Source: Dermacentor variabilis
Taxonomy: Eukaryota > Arthropoda > Arachnida > Ixodida > Ixodidae
Direction: 5' to 3'
DNA: 64,000 bases
Assembly: GCF_050947875.1 (NCBI RefSeq)
Contig: NC_134568.1
Span: 253,695,778 to 253,759,777 of the forward strand
The notes beneath the pieces are model-generated. The model was not told the DNA's origin. It did not search any database and saw only the letters and a list, made by a program, of their open reading frames with translations. The translations under genes were made by a program, and so were the position numbers. Below, piece after piece: positions 37,601-53,300 of the stretch (position 1 is the first letter of the stretch; every line of letters starts with the position of its first letter).

Positions 37601-39049
37601 GTGCCACACGACTGAGAAATGCTGTGTACCCACGCAATGTCGGCTCCACGAAGTACGCCTGCACCCCGACATCGTCTTTGTTATCACTCATCACATAAGC
37701 GTACCATCAGCTACATACAAGACAAGCAAGGATGCACGAAAGGCCATCAGTAGCAGCGCGGTTCCCTGAAGTCGCCAAGTGGTCGTGCGAAGGCTTGAAA
37801 GGTTCTGAAGGCGAGCTCGTTCGAATGCATCCATGTTAGAAAAACGGCGCTGAAACACGAACAGACGGAAGAACACAGGACAGCGACGGCCCTATGTTTC
37901 TTCCGTCTGTCCGTGTTTCAGCGCTGTTGTTCTACCATGTCTGAATGCTGTTGTGTATAGCATACAATTATATACTTAGAGCACCTGGTGAATACTTCAG
38001 ATGATAGCAAATAGAATGCTCCATAATTTGTTTTTTTCTTTCACCACTTACTCGGCCTATTTGGCTTAGCAAGTACATTTGATATCCCTTTAACCTTTTA
38101 TGTGTGGTTCACTGAAGCCATGGGGCAAGCACTTAATGATAGCCGCCCTCTCACGGATGCACGCAAGCTTCCTTGCAAAAGGTTTCCCATCTTGCTCATC
38201 GCCTGAACAGAACATTTTGCAAGTTCAGCGCAGAGGCTGACGCAACTTGTCCTTGATATTGAAGCAGCGTATATCACTAAGACATTTTGGCTGTTGTTAA
38301 ATCGTTTACCGAAAAGTAACGTGATATCACCACGAGGAGGCGGGTTCAACGGGACACGCTGGAAAAGCTATGATGCACCCAAACCCCAGCCATCAGCCAC
38401 CTCGTTTTCTTCTTCTCTTTTTTTTTTTTTTACGGCTAATACAAGTAATTGCTACTATCGATGTGCGGGAGAAAAAAAAATCAGTTTCGTCTGCTGTTTT
38501 GAAGCACGTTGTAGGAAAAACATCTCGTCGCTGGTTCTGCTATAGAAACAGTAACGTTCTTTTACGAAAACCTGCTTAAATTGAGTAACACATAGAAAGG
38601 GATGCATTCTTAAGGTAGAAATGTTCGAATTTGCATATTCTTACTCCAGTACACATAATAATGCGCCACTGTAACAGCAGAAGTGTCTTACAGTATACGA
38701 CTTTTTATTTCTTTTTTACGTACATCTATCGAAAATCCAATAACCTGCCCTAACGGTGCTTCAAAATTCCACTTAGCCTGCTTCAGCTCACGCATGGGTT
38801 GCACCAAACGAACGAGCAAAAAATACACCACCGAAACATTCATAATGATTAAGCTTACTGATGAGGCAATACGTTATGCATCTCTGCCTCTGACAGCTGT
38901 GAAATGGCGAGGCTAGCAGCAACAATGCGAAGCACAAATGTTTATTTTTTTTCTCAATTCAGGTGCGCTTTCTATGCCTGATATGCTTTATTCGACAAAA
39001 TATTTAAGCCCATAAAGCAAACTTCTTTCATTTCTTTGTAATTTCGAGG
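37601..39049. other. No gene recognised (contains one foldback)
   Basis: Apart from the foldback at 37832-37939, only short ORFs and A/T-rich stretches. Confidence 0.4.
37832..37939. repeat. Foldback / MITE-like inverted repeat, 42-bp arms
   Basis: Arms 37832-37873 and 37898-37939 are reverse complements at 38 of 42 positions around a 24-bp loop. No coding capacity. Confidence 0.9.
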
Positions 39050-39395
39050 AAAAGTAGGCAGCGAGCGCACAATTGCCGCGCGACAGGCCGCTCGAGGAAC
39101 TTTGCGTGTATTCGCGGGCTTCTTTCACTTATGCAACACGTGTTGAGCAGCAGAAGGCTGTATCGGGAGTTTTTCATTTCCGTCTACAATTTTCTCATTG
39201 ACACTTTTCATCTAATTATAATATTCGAGAAGTTGATTAATCAATCAAGACTAATCATCTAATCAGGAGGAATGAAAAATATAGTTTGAGCATCTCCAAG
39301 TGACGGCAAACAATATTACTTTTGTTCTGTCCAGTTACGTGACATTTGCATATTTTTTTAACTCTGGCTAAAGTTAGCTGGGAGACCCTGTATAT
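39050..39395 (-). repeat. Orphan terminus of a TIR transposon (CAGGGTCTCCCAGCTAAC end)
   Basis: Read on the minus strand from 39395 it begins ACAGGGTCTCCCAGCTAAC then TTTAGCCAGAGTT, followed by AT-rich sequence with GTGTCAATGAGAAAATTGTA. The TGTCAATGAG word also occurs in the inverted ends of the 43.3-45.7 kb element (as TGTCAATGAGGCAT). No partner end was found nearby. By recall, such ends are abundant in tick genomes. Confidence 0.55.
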
Positions 39396-42950
<3,555 letters not shown>

Positions 42951-43150
42951 TCTTGCACTTGAAGAAACTTCGTGTGATCGCGAAGAATTGAGCGCTGAAG
43001 TGACGCCGTTATATGAGTATATACGACACCTTATAGCAGGAGACAGTGCAATTTCACAGCCTGACTCCTCTCGGTGGTGTAATCTTCCTTCGGGTAATTG
43101 TTGCATACTTGGTTCACTAATACTCCTTCGCCTTTCCGGCGAAACTGCAG

Positions 43151-43151
<1 letters not shown>

Positions 43152-43205
<54 letters not shown>
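43152..43205. repeat. (TC)n microsatellite
   Basis: About 27 TC units. Confidence 0.97.
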
Positions 43206-43210
<5 letters not shown>

Positions 43211-43302
43211 ATCCGACTATAAGCGCTGCTGCGCATGACCGCTGTTGATTCTGATTTCGTGTGAATCCGGCTTGGTCTCATTTCGGTTACTGAGTGAATT
43301 AT

Positions 43303-45709
43303 ACAGTGTTCCCCAACTATCATGCACCGAGACTTACGGAAAGAGGAATTGCTTTACTCGAAGAACACTATATATATATAGTGCATATTGTTTCCAGTAC
43401 AGTGGAGTAGCCGCCAGTAATTCTTTCGTTACTGAGATTTAATTCAGTAATTGCAATTCATTATCTAATTCGAGAAGTACTGTCCTAATTTTCAAAATGT
43501 CAATGAGGCATTTGTAGGCACCCCAAAATGACATCTAAATGCGGTGTCTCTCAAGGCCGACTGATCACATTGATAATAAAAGCCCCTTGATAACGCGGCC
43601 GAAGCGCTGCTCTGACCAAGCACGAAATGCTAAAAGGAATGGAATTGCCATAGAATGTTTAAAAATCCCGGCATTGCTCCCAGCACATCAAAAGAGCGCG
43701 CGCGAAGCTATATATCGCGCCAGAAACTTGCTTCAGACCAAAGCCAAACTAAAGTGACCGTTTTATTTTTCATGAAAGTGTACACCTGTTGCAAAAACAG
43801 ATTCGTGTCAAAAAATAAAAGCGAAATAAACAGACCGGGAAGCGGCTAACGTGTAGAGATAAGGCAAAACCGATGCGCTCAAGAAAGTAAATATACCACT
43901 TCTAAATGAGCCGAATTGGAAATCCGGATGTCTGCATCAAATAAAAACAGCAGATTTCAGTGTGCCCTTATTATCTACGAATTCGTAAGCTCCATTAAGC
44001 ATCAGCCTAGAGGGCATGTCCGAATAGGTCTCCTTTTACAGCTACGCAGTACTGTGCCCGTTTTATCACGTATTCAGTGTCTTTCTTGATGACCGACGCC
44101 GGAATTCTATGGCAGACATCCGTTATCCTTGCCTTGAACTAATCTGACGTCCGTCTCGATCATGTAAGCACGACTTTTCACATAACACCAAAGAAAGAAA
44201 TCGACCGGATAGAGGTCAGGTGGCCTAGCCGGCCAATTTACAGGCCCGCGCCTTCCAATCTATTGCGCATGAAAAGTCGCATCCGGACAGTTTCGTGCTC
44301 GGCTGCTGCTGTATGCTGACGCCCCCTCTTGCTGATACCACAGATGTGGAAGCCGTGACAGCGAGACTTCGCTGAGAAACTCATCCACCACTCCTTCAAG
44401 GATTTCGTTCACGTAACTCTGTCCAGTTTTTTGAGTGTGTAATCGAAGAAGATGGGACCGATTATAGCACCGGCGTAAATTCCCAACCACACATTGAGCG
44501 ACCACTGGTACTGGCGCAAACTGCACTTTACCCAATGTAGATTGGAGTCTCTCCAATAGCGTGTATTATGCCAATTTACCTAGGCGTTTCTGCGATAGTT
44601 GGCTTCATCTGTGAACATGATTTTGCTCAAAAGGTCCGGAGACTCATTGGCTTTTGTGAGGACCCAATTAGAGAAACCTAGACGATTCTACAGGTCCATA
44701 TCTTCTAAGCATTGGTGCTGGTTAAGGTGGTAAGGGTGAAAGGCGGTCATTTCGAATCCTCCAAACTGATGACCCGGAAATTGATACCTGGGCGGCCACG
44801 TCCCGCCCGATGGCATGAGTGTTTGAGGCCATAAATGCTAGAAAATCGGTGCGTAGGCTAGGACTCAAAGATGGAGTCCTCCACCGCTGCTTCTTGAAGC
44901 TGCCCGTTTGTCTGAGGTTATTCATAATTTCTTATGATAGTCGATGCGTTTGGTCTACCGCCACACTTCTATGGCTGATATATATATTTGCGGCCTTTCC
45001 CTTGTTACCATTTCCAGATCCCAAGGCAAGGATCATGTTTACCTTCTGCTCATTAGAGAAACACATGGCAACTGGGACGAAACACAATGCACCTTTAAAC
45101 TTTTGCACTGACGTTGTCAATTCTCTTTTGTGGTGATAGGTTTCGCGGCAAAAAAAAAAATGCGTGCATTTTATCTACGCTAAGACAAAAGCTATCTGAG
45201 TTTGTTTCCAACTGACACCAAACGGGACGCGTTACTTCGGCCGGGGCGCGGCAGATAAGGCACTAGCTCGATCACAATTTTTTTCTTTATTTCCTTTATT
45301 TCGTTCAGGATAACTCAGAGAGAACCTGTTCGAGGGCGCCGTTTTATGATCCGGGTGGGAGCGCAGTCACGTGGTATTCTCCATATCTCGCGGGGTTGAA
45401 TTGTTTATCAACCAGAAAAAAATTAGTACGCAATTAGTACGTCGCTGAAAATACCGCAGTTAGCCGTCCCTTAGCTGTGCCTTCACATGCCTCATTGACA
45501 CCTTGATAATTAGGATAGTACGTATCGTGTGAGATAATTAATTACAACAACCTAATTAAATCTCAGTAACGAAAACAATTACTGGAAGCTACTCCACCGT
45601 ACTGTGAACAACATGCACTAGGTTTTCTATTGCTATTGCTATTACTATTGCTCTTTTTTTTTTTAATCTTGGTGCGTGATAGGTAATTGGGACACTCTAG
45701 ATATATTCA
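43303..45709 (-). mobile_element. DNA transposon with ~200-bp terminal inverted repeats enclosing a dead transposase
   Basis: The left end (43303 onward: AGTGTTCCCCAACTATCATG) and the reversed right end (45709 backward: GAGTGTCCCAATTACCTATC) align over roughly 220 bp, sharing TAGTGCATRTTGTT, CAGTACRGTGGAGTAGC, CGTTACTGAGATTTAATT and TGTCAATGAGGCATKTGWAGGCAC. The enclosed minus-strand transposase pseudogene (about 45090-44000) makes this a once-autonomous element. The ends are visibly diverged, so it is old. Exact terminal bases and target duplication are uncertain (TA-rich flanks both sides). Confidence 0.8.
44000..45120 (-). pseudogene. Tc1/mariner-superfamily transposase with DUF4817-like N terminus (pseudogene)
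   Basis: Minus-strand pieces in order: an N-terminal helix-turn-helix like that of DUF4817 proteins (FSNEQKVNMILALGSGNGN); RQTGSFKKQRWRTPSL; a second HTH (AQVSISGSSVWRI); SKIMFTDEANYR with the first catalytic Asp; SLNVWLGI and IIGPIFFD; WYQQEGA where the usual second Asp is Glu; VNWPARPPDLYPVDFFLW with the conserved third acidic residue (PD..P.D). Several stops and frameshifts separate these, so it is inactive. Placement inside matching inverted repeats supports its being the element's own gene. Name and family from motif recall. Confidence 0.82.
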
Positions 45710-46442
45710 CGACCTTTGCATGCACCTGACGATGAATCCATCCCTAATAAACGTTGTAAATTATTAGAAATATTTTTTAATGAGTCGTTAGCATTGCTTA
45801 CTGGAAAGAGAGGCAATACTGGGACACACAACATTCACGTGCATTTCACACACCATTCATAAGATACTGCTGAAGGGGTCACTCAAATCTATAGGTCTTT
45901 TCACGGTCAAAAAAGCGCGCAAGACAATTTGAAGCACGGTGAACATATAGCAACATATTCATTCTCTAGACATAGGCTATTTATACCTTTAGAAATAATT
46001 TTTGATTGGCTACCTCCATCTCTTTCAAAAATATAATAAACTTTGTCCTGTGTGTATATATACTTAAGTATATAGTGTGTGTGCATGCTGTTTACAGTGG
46101 AAATTTAGAACAATGTTGAAGTGAAAAAATACGGATGAGGCAGCCGCCGCTAGTGCTTCTAATGCGCGTGTCCTCCTGTTGTCATGATTTGGAGAAATAA
46201 AGCGAAAGTATGAATTAAAAGCACCCCACGTCCGCGCCAACAATGATGCAGTAACCTATTAGCCCCAGTAAAGTTTCAAATTGAAAGGTCGAGGAAAGTC
46301 AGAAGAAACCTCAAATTATGTGGGTGACAAAGCTGCGGTAATGGAACTTTAGGTGTGTGTGTGTTTGAGGGGGGGGGGGAGAGGCTTCGGCATCGCCCGG
46401 GGAACTCCGGAGGGGGCTCGGGCCCCGGAGTCTCCCCCCGTA
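45710..46442. other. No gene recognised
   Basis: A/T-rich unassigned sequence, with a G-run and GC-rich stretch at about 46370-46440 that forms the insertion site of the next SINE. Confidence 0.4.
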
Positions 46443-46676
46443 AAAAAATTAAATTATGGGGTTTTACGTGCCAAAACCACTTTCTGATTATGAGGCACAC
46501 GCCGTAGTGGAGGACTCCGGAAATTTTGACCACCTGGGGTTCTTTAACGTGCACCTAAATCTAAGTACACGAGTGCTTTCTCCTCCATCGAAATGCGGCC
46601 GCCGTGGCCGGGATTCGATCCCGCGACCTTGTGCTCAGCAGCCTAACACCATAGCCACTAAGCAACCACGGCGGGT
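46443..46676 (-). repeat. Tick-type tRNA-SINE, near full length
   Basis: Body and tRNA-like head as in the 30449 copy, with a different 3' tail (AAATTAAATT instead of ATT repeats). Possible target duplication CCCCCCGTA at 46434-46442 and at the end of the C-run (46691-46699). Minor deletions in the body. Confidence 0.92.
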
Positions 46677-46699
46677 TCCCCCCCCCCCCCCCCCCCGTA

Positions 46700-47356
46700 G
46701 TCGGCGCCTATGTTTTCGTCTATTTTCATTCATTTCGCGGAATACAAGCAGAATAATACAGCGAAGAAATGCCAAGCTTCCATTCCTTGAATTTCGCGCC
46801 CATAACCTCCGTATCGGTATGTCAGCGTCAATGTCAATGTAATTTTGCATATTAGGGCTGTACGTAACACCTATTTAAATAAAGTGATGGCTTCCGTGCG
46901 GATGAAACTATTTTAGCAACCTCATGATGGAAGTACCCGGTACATTTTTTTTGCATTCATAATTATTAAATAATTAGTAACAATTAATCAATAAACTTTT
47001 TAAATAAATACTTTATGGTCGCAGTGTCAATACGAGGGGAATGAATTCGTGAATCCCAACGCCGAGGCTGTGCTTATTGTTACTCATGCCGCTAATCACA
47101 AGGACTGGGATGCAAGAAAATCCCTAAAATGGCGTTCGCTACGCGAACAATATACAGTCAACCAACCGCCCTACCGGTTTAACGCCTGCCTTCCTGAATT
47201 TCGGTCGGGAGATTCTGTTTCCACTGGCCAACGCATTTGTGCATGCTGTCACAACCATCTCTAGAAGAGCTGAAGTTTCGCAGCTGCTCATCGAAAACGA
47301 TCACTGTTGATGCTGCTAGCGAACAGTTGGACCACGCTATATGTATGGGTTGCAGG
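46700..47356. other. No gene recognised
   Basis: Unassigned; includes the 8-bp flank GTTGCAGG at 47349-47356 discussed with the next element. Confidence 0.4.
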
Positions 47357-48134
47357 CAGGCAGGGGCGTAGCCAGGGGGGAGGGCTTATGGGGCTTCAAC
47401 CCCCCGCCCCCCCTCCCCGAAATGTTTCCGTGCTGTCCATGCAACGCCGACGAAAGCAACCCTCGGCGCCGGAAATCATTCTGGATTTTGTCTAGAATGT
47501 CTTTTTGACGCTCGAAAAGACATTTAACCGCGACGATAGCGAACTCGGGCTGGATTTCGCGGCAACGCCCATGCACCGAGAGTCACATAACGCCAAGCAG
47601 CCCCATCCGACCACAAAGTTTCAAGGGCGTTTTGATGGTGAGCGGGCTCGCCGCGGCATCTCGCTGAGGCCGCGGAATCTATGTAGCGCATGGATGACAA
47701 TGCCGAAAATTTATGGGTATAAATCTCATGAACGCTTGATGTGAAAGGTGCGTTGACATTTCCAAAACTGTGCTTTAGATTCTCAATTGCGGTACTTTGT
47801 GGGTTTAATGTTGTTATGAACATTTGACGCCAAAGGTCCATTGACTTTTCTAAAGTCTTACATCGGAACACACAACGAGACAAGTCAAATCAACACACTA
47901 GCAGACAAGTTGACAAAGCACGCCGCGAGGTTCAATGAGACGAAGCGTTGTGGTGGTTCATTTGTGCCGCGATGTCACATAAAAAGAATATCAACATTTT
48001 TTTACCTCCGCGAAAACATCCATGTCAAAACACTAAAGCCTGGCAAGCTAGCTACGTTCTTATTTATTTTTGCTACTTTGACTTTTATTCGCGAGGACAC
48101 ATTGAGCCTCTTCAATTTCTTTCTTTCTTTCTTT

Positions 48135-48167
<33 letters not shown>

Positions 48168-48734
48168 TTCTCGCTACCATACCCGCGGGCTGCCAGAGCC
48201 AGCCACAGCGCATACGTTTTTCTCGCGTGGCCCCGACCACCGCGCGGCGCACTTCGGCGAGCGTTCGGTTTTCTCTGGCCGAGTGGATTTTCGCCTGGCA
48301 GAGTTTTGGACACTTTCTGGCTAGCAGACGAGATAAAGAAACAATGGTAGCTCGCCGCCATCACTGTGGAGACTCGACAGATTGCACCGCGTTCGGTTTT
48401 GCAGAACTTCTCCGGAAAGTCTTGTCTCGCCGGTGTAGGATACCGAGCAGTATGCGTATGGTTGGTTCTCAGTGGACCAAGCGTCTCATGTTTTCTTCGA
48501 TATTCCTTCCGTAGCCACATTAGGTGCCCAAAGTAGGCATTCGATTGTCGCCAACATACTTTCCTATGCGTTTTTTTTTTTCATTTCTGTGCCCCCGCCC
48601 CACAGAAGAAAAAAAAATACATTGTTGCGGCGCAGCGAATTGTCGCATCGTGAAAGTTGGATTTTGTTACTTCTTCTTTTGTGGAAAGTAATGAGCCACG
48701 GGACGCTTCAGTTGCCAGATACCCTTATAACATT

Positions 48735-49100
48735 ATTGCGATAGCAATTATATGGACACTCCACGCGCATTCCTGCCGTCGCCGTCGCCCTCGTGTTTGT
48801 GTAAAGTCCAAGGGTGATAACATCGTGGCCGCGTGCCGCATGCTGTGTGTGCGAGTGAAAGCGTAGGGGGGGGGGGGGGGAGGAGTTGGAATGGCTGAGC
48901 CGACGATGTTGGCTCAGTCGTGTGTGCGCAAAGGAAAAAAGCGGGGAGCAAGCGCGCCGCCTTCCGTCGCGCGCGATACATCGGGAGGAGGGGGGTGAGT
49001 GGATGGAATGTGGGCGGAATCTAGGATTCTGTGAATCTGTGATCGCGCAACATGTTTATTTGCCTTGTTTGACGCATTATATACAGCGACTTTTTCTTAG
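48735..49100 (+). repeat. Abundant-type repeat starting at an ATTGCGATAGCAAT palindrome
   Basis: ATTGCGATAGCAATTATATGGACACTCC followed by GTCGCCGTCGCC and a G-run. By recall this motif opens a highly repeated tick sequence; not verified by search. No coding capacity recognised. Confidence 0.4.
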
Positions 49101-49414
49101 ATACGTAGATTTATTGGAGACTTATACGTAAATTTAAATATCTTGTTGTGAAGCTTCGTGTATACGTGCAGTGAACTTTGTTTCCAGTCACACTTTTTGC
49201 CCTTTATCAAGCTGTATCTTCGCATTTGTATATGCCATTGTATCTTCGCATTTCTAATGCACGAGTGCGAGTCGCAATAACGGTTCAGTTCATTATTTGC
49301 GAGGCGTGCACGTAGCAGAGTGGCATCTCTCATTTACAAAAGCGGTACGCATGTGTAATGATAAATGTTCTTTAACGCTCTCATACACTGGGTTGAACAT
49401 GGTTACCTGACATA

Positions 49415-50462
49415 ATGGACACCCCAAAAGCTGAACAGCGTGGTGTCGCGAATTTTTTGACAGCTAAAGGTGTTTCCCAAAAAGAAATTAATCGCCGTAT
49501 GGCTGCCGTGTACGTTGAACATTGCATTTCATTGGCCACTGTAAAGCGTGGGAGCAAACGGTTCAAAGAAGAATGGGAAAGTTGCCAAGATATTCCAAGA
49601 CCGACCCAATGCCATCGTGCAATCACATACCGCACAATTTCAAAGGTTGATGAGCTGATGAGACAAGAATGGAGGACAAGCATCGATGAACTGGCAGAGC
49701 GTGTGAAAATCAGTCACGGCTCGGTTCACGCCATAATTCATGAGCACCTCGGTTATTGGCTCTTGTGTGCGTAATTGATGCCCAAGATTTTGATCCACCG
49801 CCAGAAGACGCAGAAGTTTGGCGCTGCTTTGACTAATCTGATCCGGTATCACAATGAGGATGAGGATTTCTTGTTTGCTATTGTGATCGGGGACGAACCG
49901 TGGTGCCACTACTACGACTCTGAAACACGACGGCAAAGCTTACAGTGGAAACATTCGAATTTACCAGGCCAAAGAACGCAAAGGCCGTCATTTTCGCCGG
50001 AAAGGTGTTGTTGACTTTTTTTTTCGATCGTAAGGGGCCATTACTGATAGAATTTGCTCAATCTTGAGAGACTATCAATTGTTTCCGATATGGTGAAACG
50101 CCGGAACCACTGCGTGTGGCAATCAAGAACAAACTACGTGGAAAATTGACGAATTGGGTCATCTTGTTTCACGACAATGCCCGTCCCCACATCGCTGATG
50201 TGGTTAATACAAAACCGACAAAGTTCAAGTGGGAAACCCTGCAACATCCGTCATACAGCTCAGACCTGTCCCCTTGCGACTTCCACATTCTGGGGCAACG
50301 GAAAAACAGCTCAACGGAACTAGATTCGTGCCGGACGATGACGTGAAAGAGTCAGTTACAGACTTTTTGAAGCAGCTACCTAAGGAGTTTCATGAGACGG
50401 GAAACACGCGACTCGTTAGTCAATGGGGCAAATGTCTAAATTCTCATGAAGACTACTTTTGA
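49415..50462 (+). pseudogene. mariner transposase (pseudogene)
   Basis: The ATG at 49415 opens an HTH-containing N terminus (ANFLTAKGVSQKEINRRMAA and a second HTH, ELAERVKISHGSVHAIIHEH). A TAA at about 49772 follows. The catalytic core continues as VIGDEPWCHYYDSETRRQS (first Asp), then in another frame LFHDNARPHIADV (second Asp) and SSDLSPCDFHILG (third Asp), consistent with the mariner DD34D triad (family knowledge). The C terminus QWGKCLNSHEDYF ends at a stop at 50460. Several frameshifts and stops make it dead. Sequence after the stop (CACATTCATTTGACTCGCCC at about 50500) may be a 3' terminal repeat, but no matching left end was found. Confidence 0.88.
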
Positions 50463-51033
50463 ATAAAGTACCCCGTTTGTCATATATTCGCATTGGCTCA
50501 CATTCATTTGACTCGCCCTCGTATAGCTTGCAGAACTGCTTTTCATACGTGCTCTCTTTGCGACTATAATTTCGGTGCGATTACTCACGATTGGTGACAA
50601 CTGCTCCTGCGTAATGCATTGGAACAAATGACAGCGTCATGGAGATTTTTCACTGGCCATTGCATATATACAAGAATGTAAACATGGTTCTTGAATGACT
50701 AAGTTTCATTAACATATTTGTCCTCAACTTGTTCATTTCATGGTCTTTTCATTTTTCAAATCAGCGGCATGCGCTGCTTTCGTAGTTTCGAACTGATGTA
50801 GTTCTAAAGTTCGTGTGATATTTCTTTACTTATTAAATAGACAAAAACATGGAAGCATTGATATCAGTTACTTTGGGCAGAATTTTTGGCACATATGAGA
50901 ATATTCTTTTATGAAAAAATACACATTTTACTTGTTTGGACAGTGCGTAGCGTTCAAGAATTCGTTTACAGCATTTTTTACAATGGTAATGCAGTTATTA
51001 TTCATGTATTTGATCCCCCGACAAATTGTTTAA

Positions 51034-51757
51034 GAGGAAGCGTTAGCTGGGGGGGCTCAATCCGACGCGGCATATTCAAATACATGTAAAACGCAGAAAT
51101 GCTTTTCTGAGATAGTCCTGCTAATCACTTTTAATGAAATTTGTTGCATTTGAGAGAGAAGGTAAATTATAGCGTCTGTTGGAAACGGAATTTCGATTTA
51201 CGGCCTGAATTTTGTATGAAATATTTTGAAAAATTTTAAATTTCGAAAAAATAGAAGCACGACGTTTACACAATAATAGCTATGTACCAAGAACAGATAT
51301 CTCGGTTCTGTAAACGGCAACTGTTAGGAATGTCAATGCGGACAAATTTGGTGTGTCAATTTGTATCGTGCCTGAATTGGTTACTTTGTGTAGAAGGGTT
51401 CTGCAAAAGTCGTATTTCCATAATACTATTTTTTTGAGAATCATGTTAAACATATCTATTTTGTCCGCTGTAGATGTACTATTAGGTGCAATTCACAGAA
51501 TTGTGCTATCATTTTTCATTGTTGAGTTACTGACTTTTAAACTTCATAGTTCCGTTTTCTGAAAATTTGCGATTTTGGCCAATTTTTAATATAGAATTGA
51601 CCGCCTAAATGAAAAATTCGAAACCAACAGTCACTATAATTTAAGTTTTTCTTTTATATTCAACAAACATCGTCAAATTTGGTGCAGTTGTTGCGAGGAA
51701 AAACGAATTACCCTTCTACATGTATTTAAATAACAGCACCCGAGCTAAAGCTTCCTC
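51034..51757. mobile_element. Foldback/MITE-type element flanked by TTAA
   Basis: The left end GAGGAAGCGTTAGCT and reversed right end GAGGAAGCTTTAGCT face inward, each directly bordered by TTAA (51030-51033 and 51758-51761). Inside both, ATTTAAATACATGTA recurs, followed by GAAA/TTTTTC-rich sequence. 724 bp, no ORF with a transposase. TTAA flanks suggest a piggyBac-like or other TTAA-targeting enzyme (inference). Confidence 0.8.
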
Positions 51758-51929
51758 TTAAGGAGGAGGCCGAGCTGCAACATGAGCCCCCCCCCCTTCC
51801 CCCCCCAACGAAATTTCTGGCTACGCCACTGGTTGCAGGGGACACCTTTGTAGCTCATCTCGCCTTGGCGTTCAGTTCGAGGTCGGCGGCTTGGTATTAC
51901 AGCGAACATGCCCTTTGAGTGCGATGTTC

Positions 51930-52290
51930 GGCGTAACATTGAGATAGGAAGACAGCGGTGTGGATTATATAGAGCAAGCTGGGGTAGCTGATACTCTAGT
52001 TAACATTAAGAGAGGGAAAAAATGGAGTTGGACAGGACATGTAATGCGTAGAGTAGATAACCGATCGTCTACTGAAGTTGCAGAATGGGTGCCAATCGAA
52101 GGGAAGCGCAGCCGAGGACGGCAAAAAATTAGGTGGTGCGATGAAGTTAGGAAATATGCAGGCATATAAGATTTCATCAACTGGCGCAGAACAGGCGTAA
52201 TTCGAGATCACTGGGAGATTGAGATCATTGGAGATGCCTTCGTCTTGCAGTGGGCATAAATGGGCTGATGATGGTGGTGATGATGATCCT
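51930..52290 (+). pseudogene. RTE LINE C-terminal fragment and 3' tail
   Basis: Starts within the C-terminal region (LRDRKTAV-like) and reads WTGHVMRRVDNR, then EWVPIEGKRSRGRQKIRWCD, a stop at about 52169, and a GATGATGGTGGTGATGATGAT tail near 52265-52288. A typical 5'-truncated insertion. Confidence 0.85.
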
Positions 52291-52659
52291 TTGAGTAACG
52301 CATCCAGTGGCTTTTGGGTATCTGTCCGCGGTGGAATACGCCTGCATAACTCACATACTGTGTGGTCCCTCCTATCACTTGAGTTGCGTCACATCGCGTG
52401 CTCCCGTTGGGCCTGCGCACGTAGTGTAATTATAGTTGCGCACTGAGACGGGGCTGCCTTTGGTGACCGAGCTTCACCATTGAATAACAAAAGCTCACAT
52501 CGACTGCGCAATTTTACTCTTGCAGAATGCACGCTATCTACAACTGTGAAACCGCCCACCTGATATGCAGATATATACAAACCACAAATTGCCTGCAATG
52601 TAGCGAAGAAAGGCATAGAATAAATTCATTGTATTATGGCTAGTATAATCTACGGGTTG

Positions 52660-52785
52660 TAAGATGGTGGCGCAAGACAGGAGTCATTGGAAATCTGTAG
52701 GAGAGGTCTTCGTTCTGCAGTGGACTACAGTTCTAGCCACTGTAAGTGGAGATAAGTAGGATGATTATGATGATGAATCTACATG
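52660..52785 (+). repeat. RTE LINE 3'-end fragment
   Basis: AAGATGGTGGCGCAAGACAG, AGGTCTTCGTTCTGCAGTGG and GATGATTATGATGATG resemble the RTE 3' terminus. Only about 120 bp remain. Confidence 0.7.
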
Positions 52786-52844
52786 TAAGGATTAAATATG
52801 CAATAAACTTTATCTGTACGTATGAAAAGGGAAATGAAAGCGAA

Positions 52845-53190
<346 letters not shown>

Positions 53191-53230
53191 TTTCATACGG
53201 CGTCACACCAGTAGACGTCTGCAGCGTCTG

Positions 53231-53231
<1 letters not shown>

Positions 53232-53297
<66 letters not shown>
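53232..53297. repeat. (TA)n microsatellite
   Basis: About 33 TA units at the 5' junction of the RTE copy. Confidence 0.97.

Positions 53298-53300
<3 letters not shown>

Larger units (their letters stand above)
47357..51831. mobile_element. Segment bounded by hAT-like termini with 8-bp duplication
   Basis: The left end reads CAGGGGCGTAGCCAGGGGGG (47361 on); the reversed right end reads CAGTGGCGTAGCCAGAAATTT (51831 backward). Both begin CAG(G/T)GGCGTAGCCAG, fitting the hAT terminal pattern (family knowledge). GTTGCAGG occurs immediately outside both ends (47349-47356, 51832-51839), matching the 8-bp hAT target duplication if the left end starts at 47357 with an extra CAGG. G-runs and C-runs sit just inside. 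No hAT transposase was found; the interior holds a mariner pseudogene and a TTAA-flanked foldback. Alternatively, two solo copies of one repeat end lie in inverse orientation by chance. Confidence 0.6.

Noticed and set aside
47841..48520. ORFs of 169-188 aa with poly-Phe or poly-Lys blocks
   Set aside because: They run through a poly-T tract and show no domain; likely chance.
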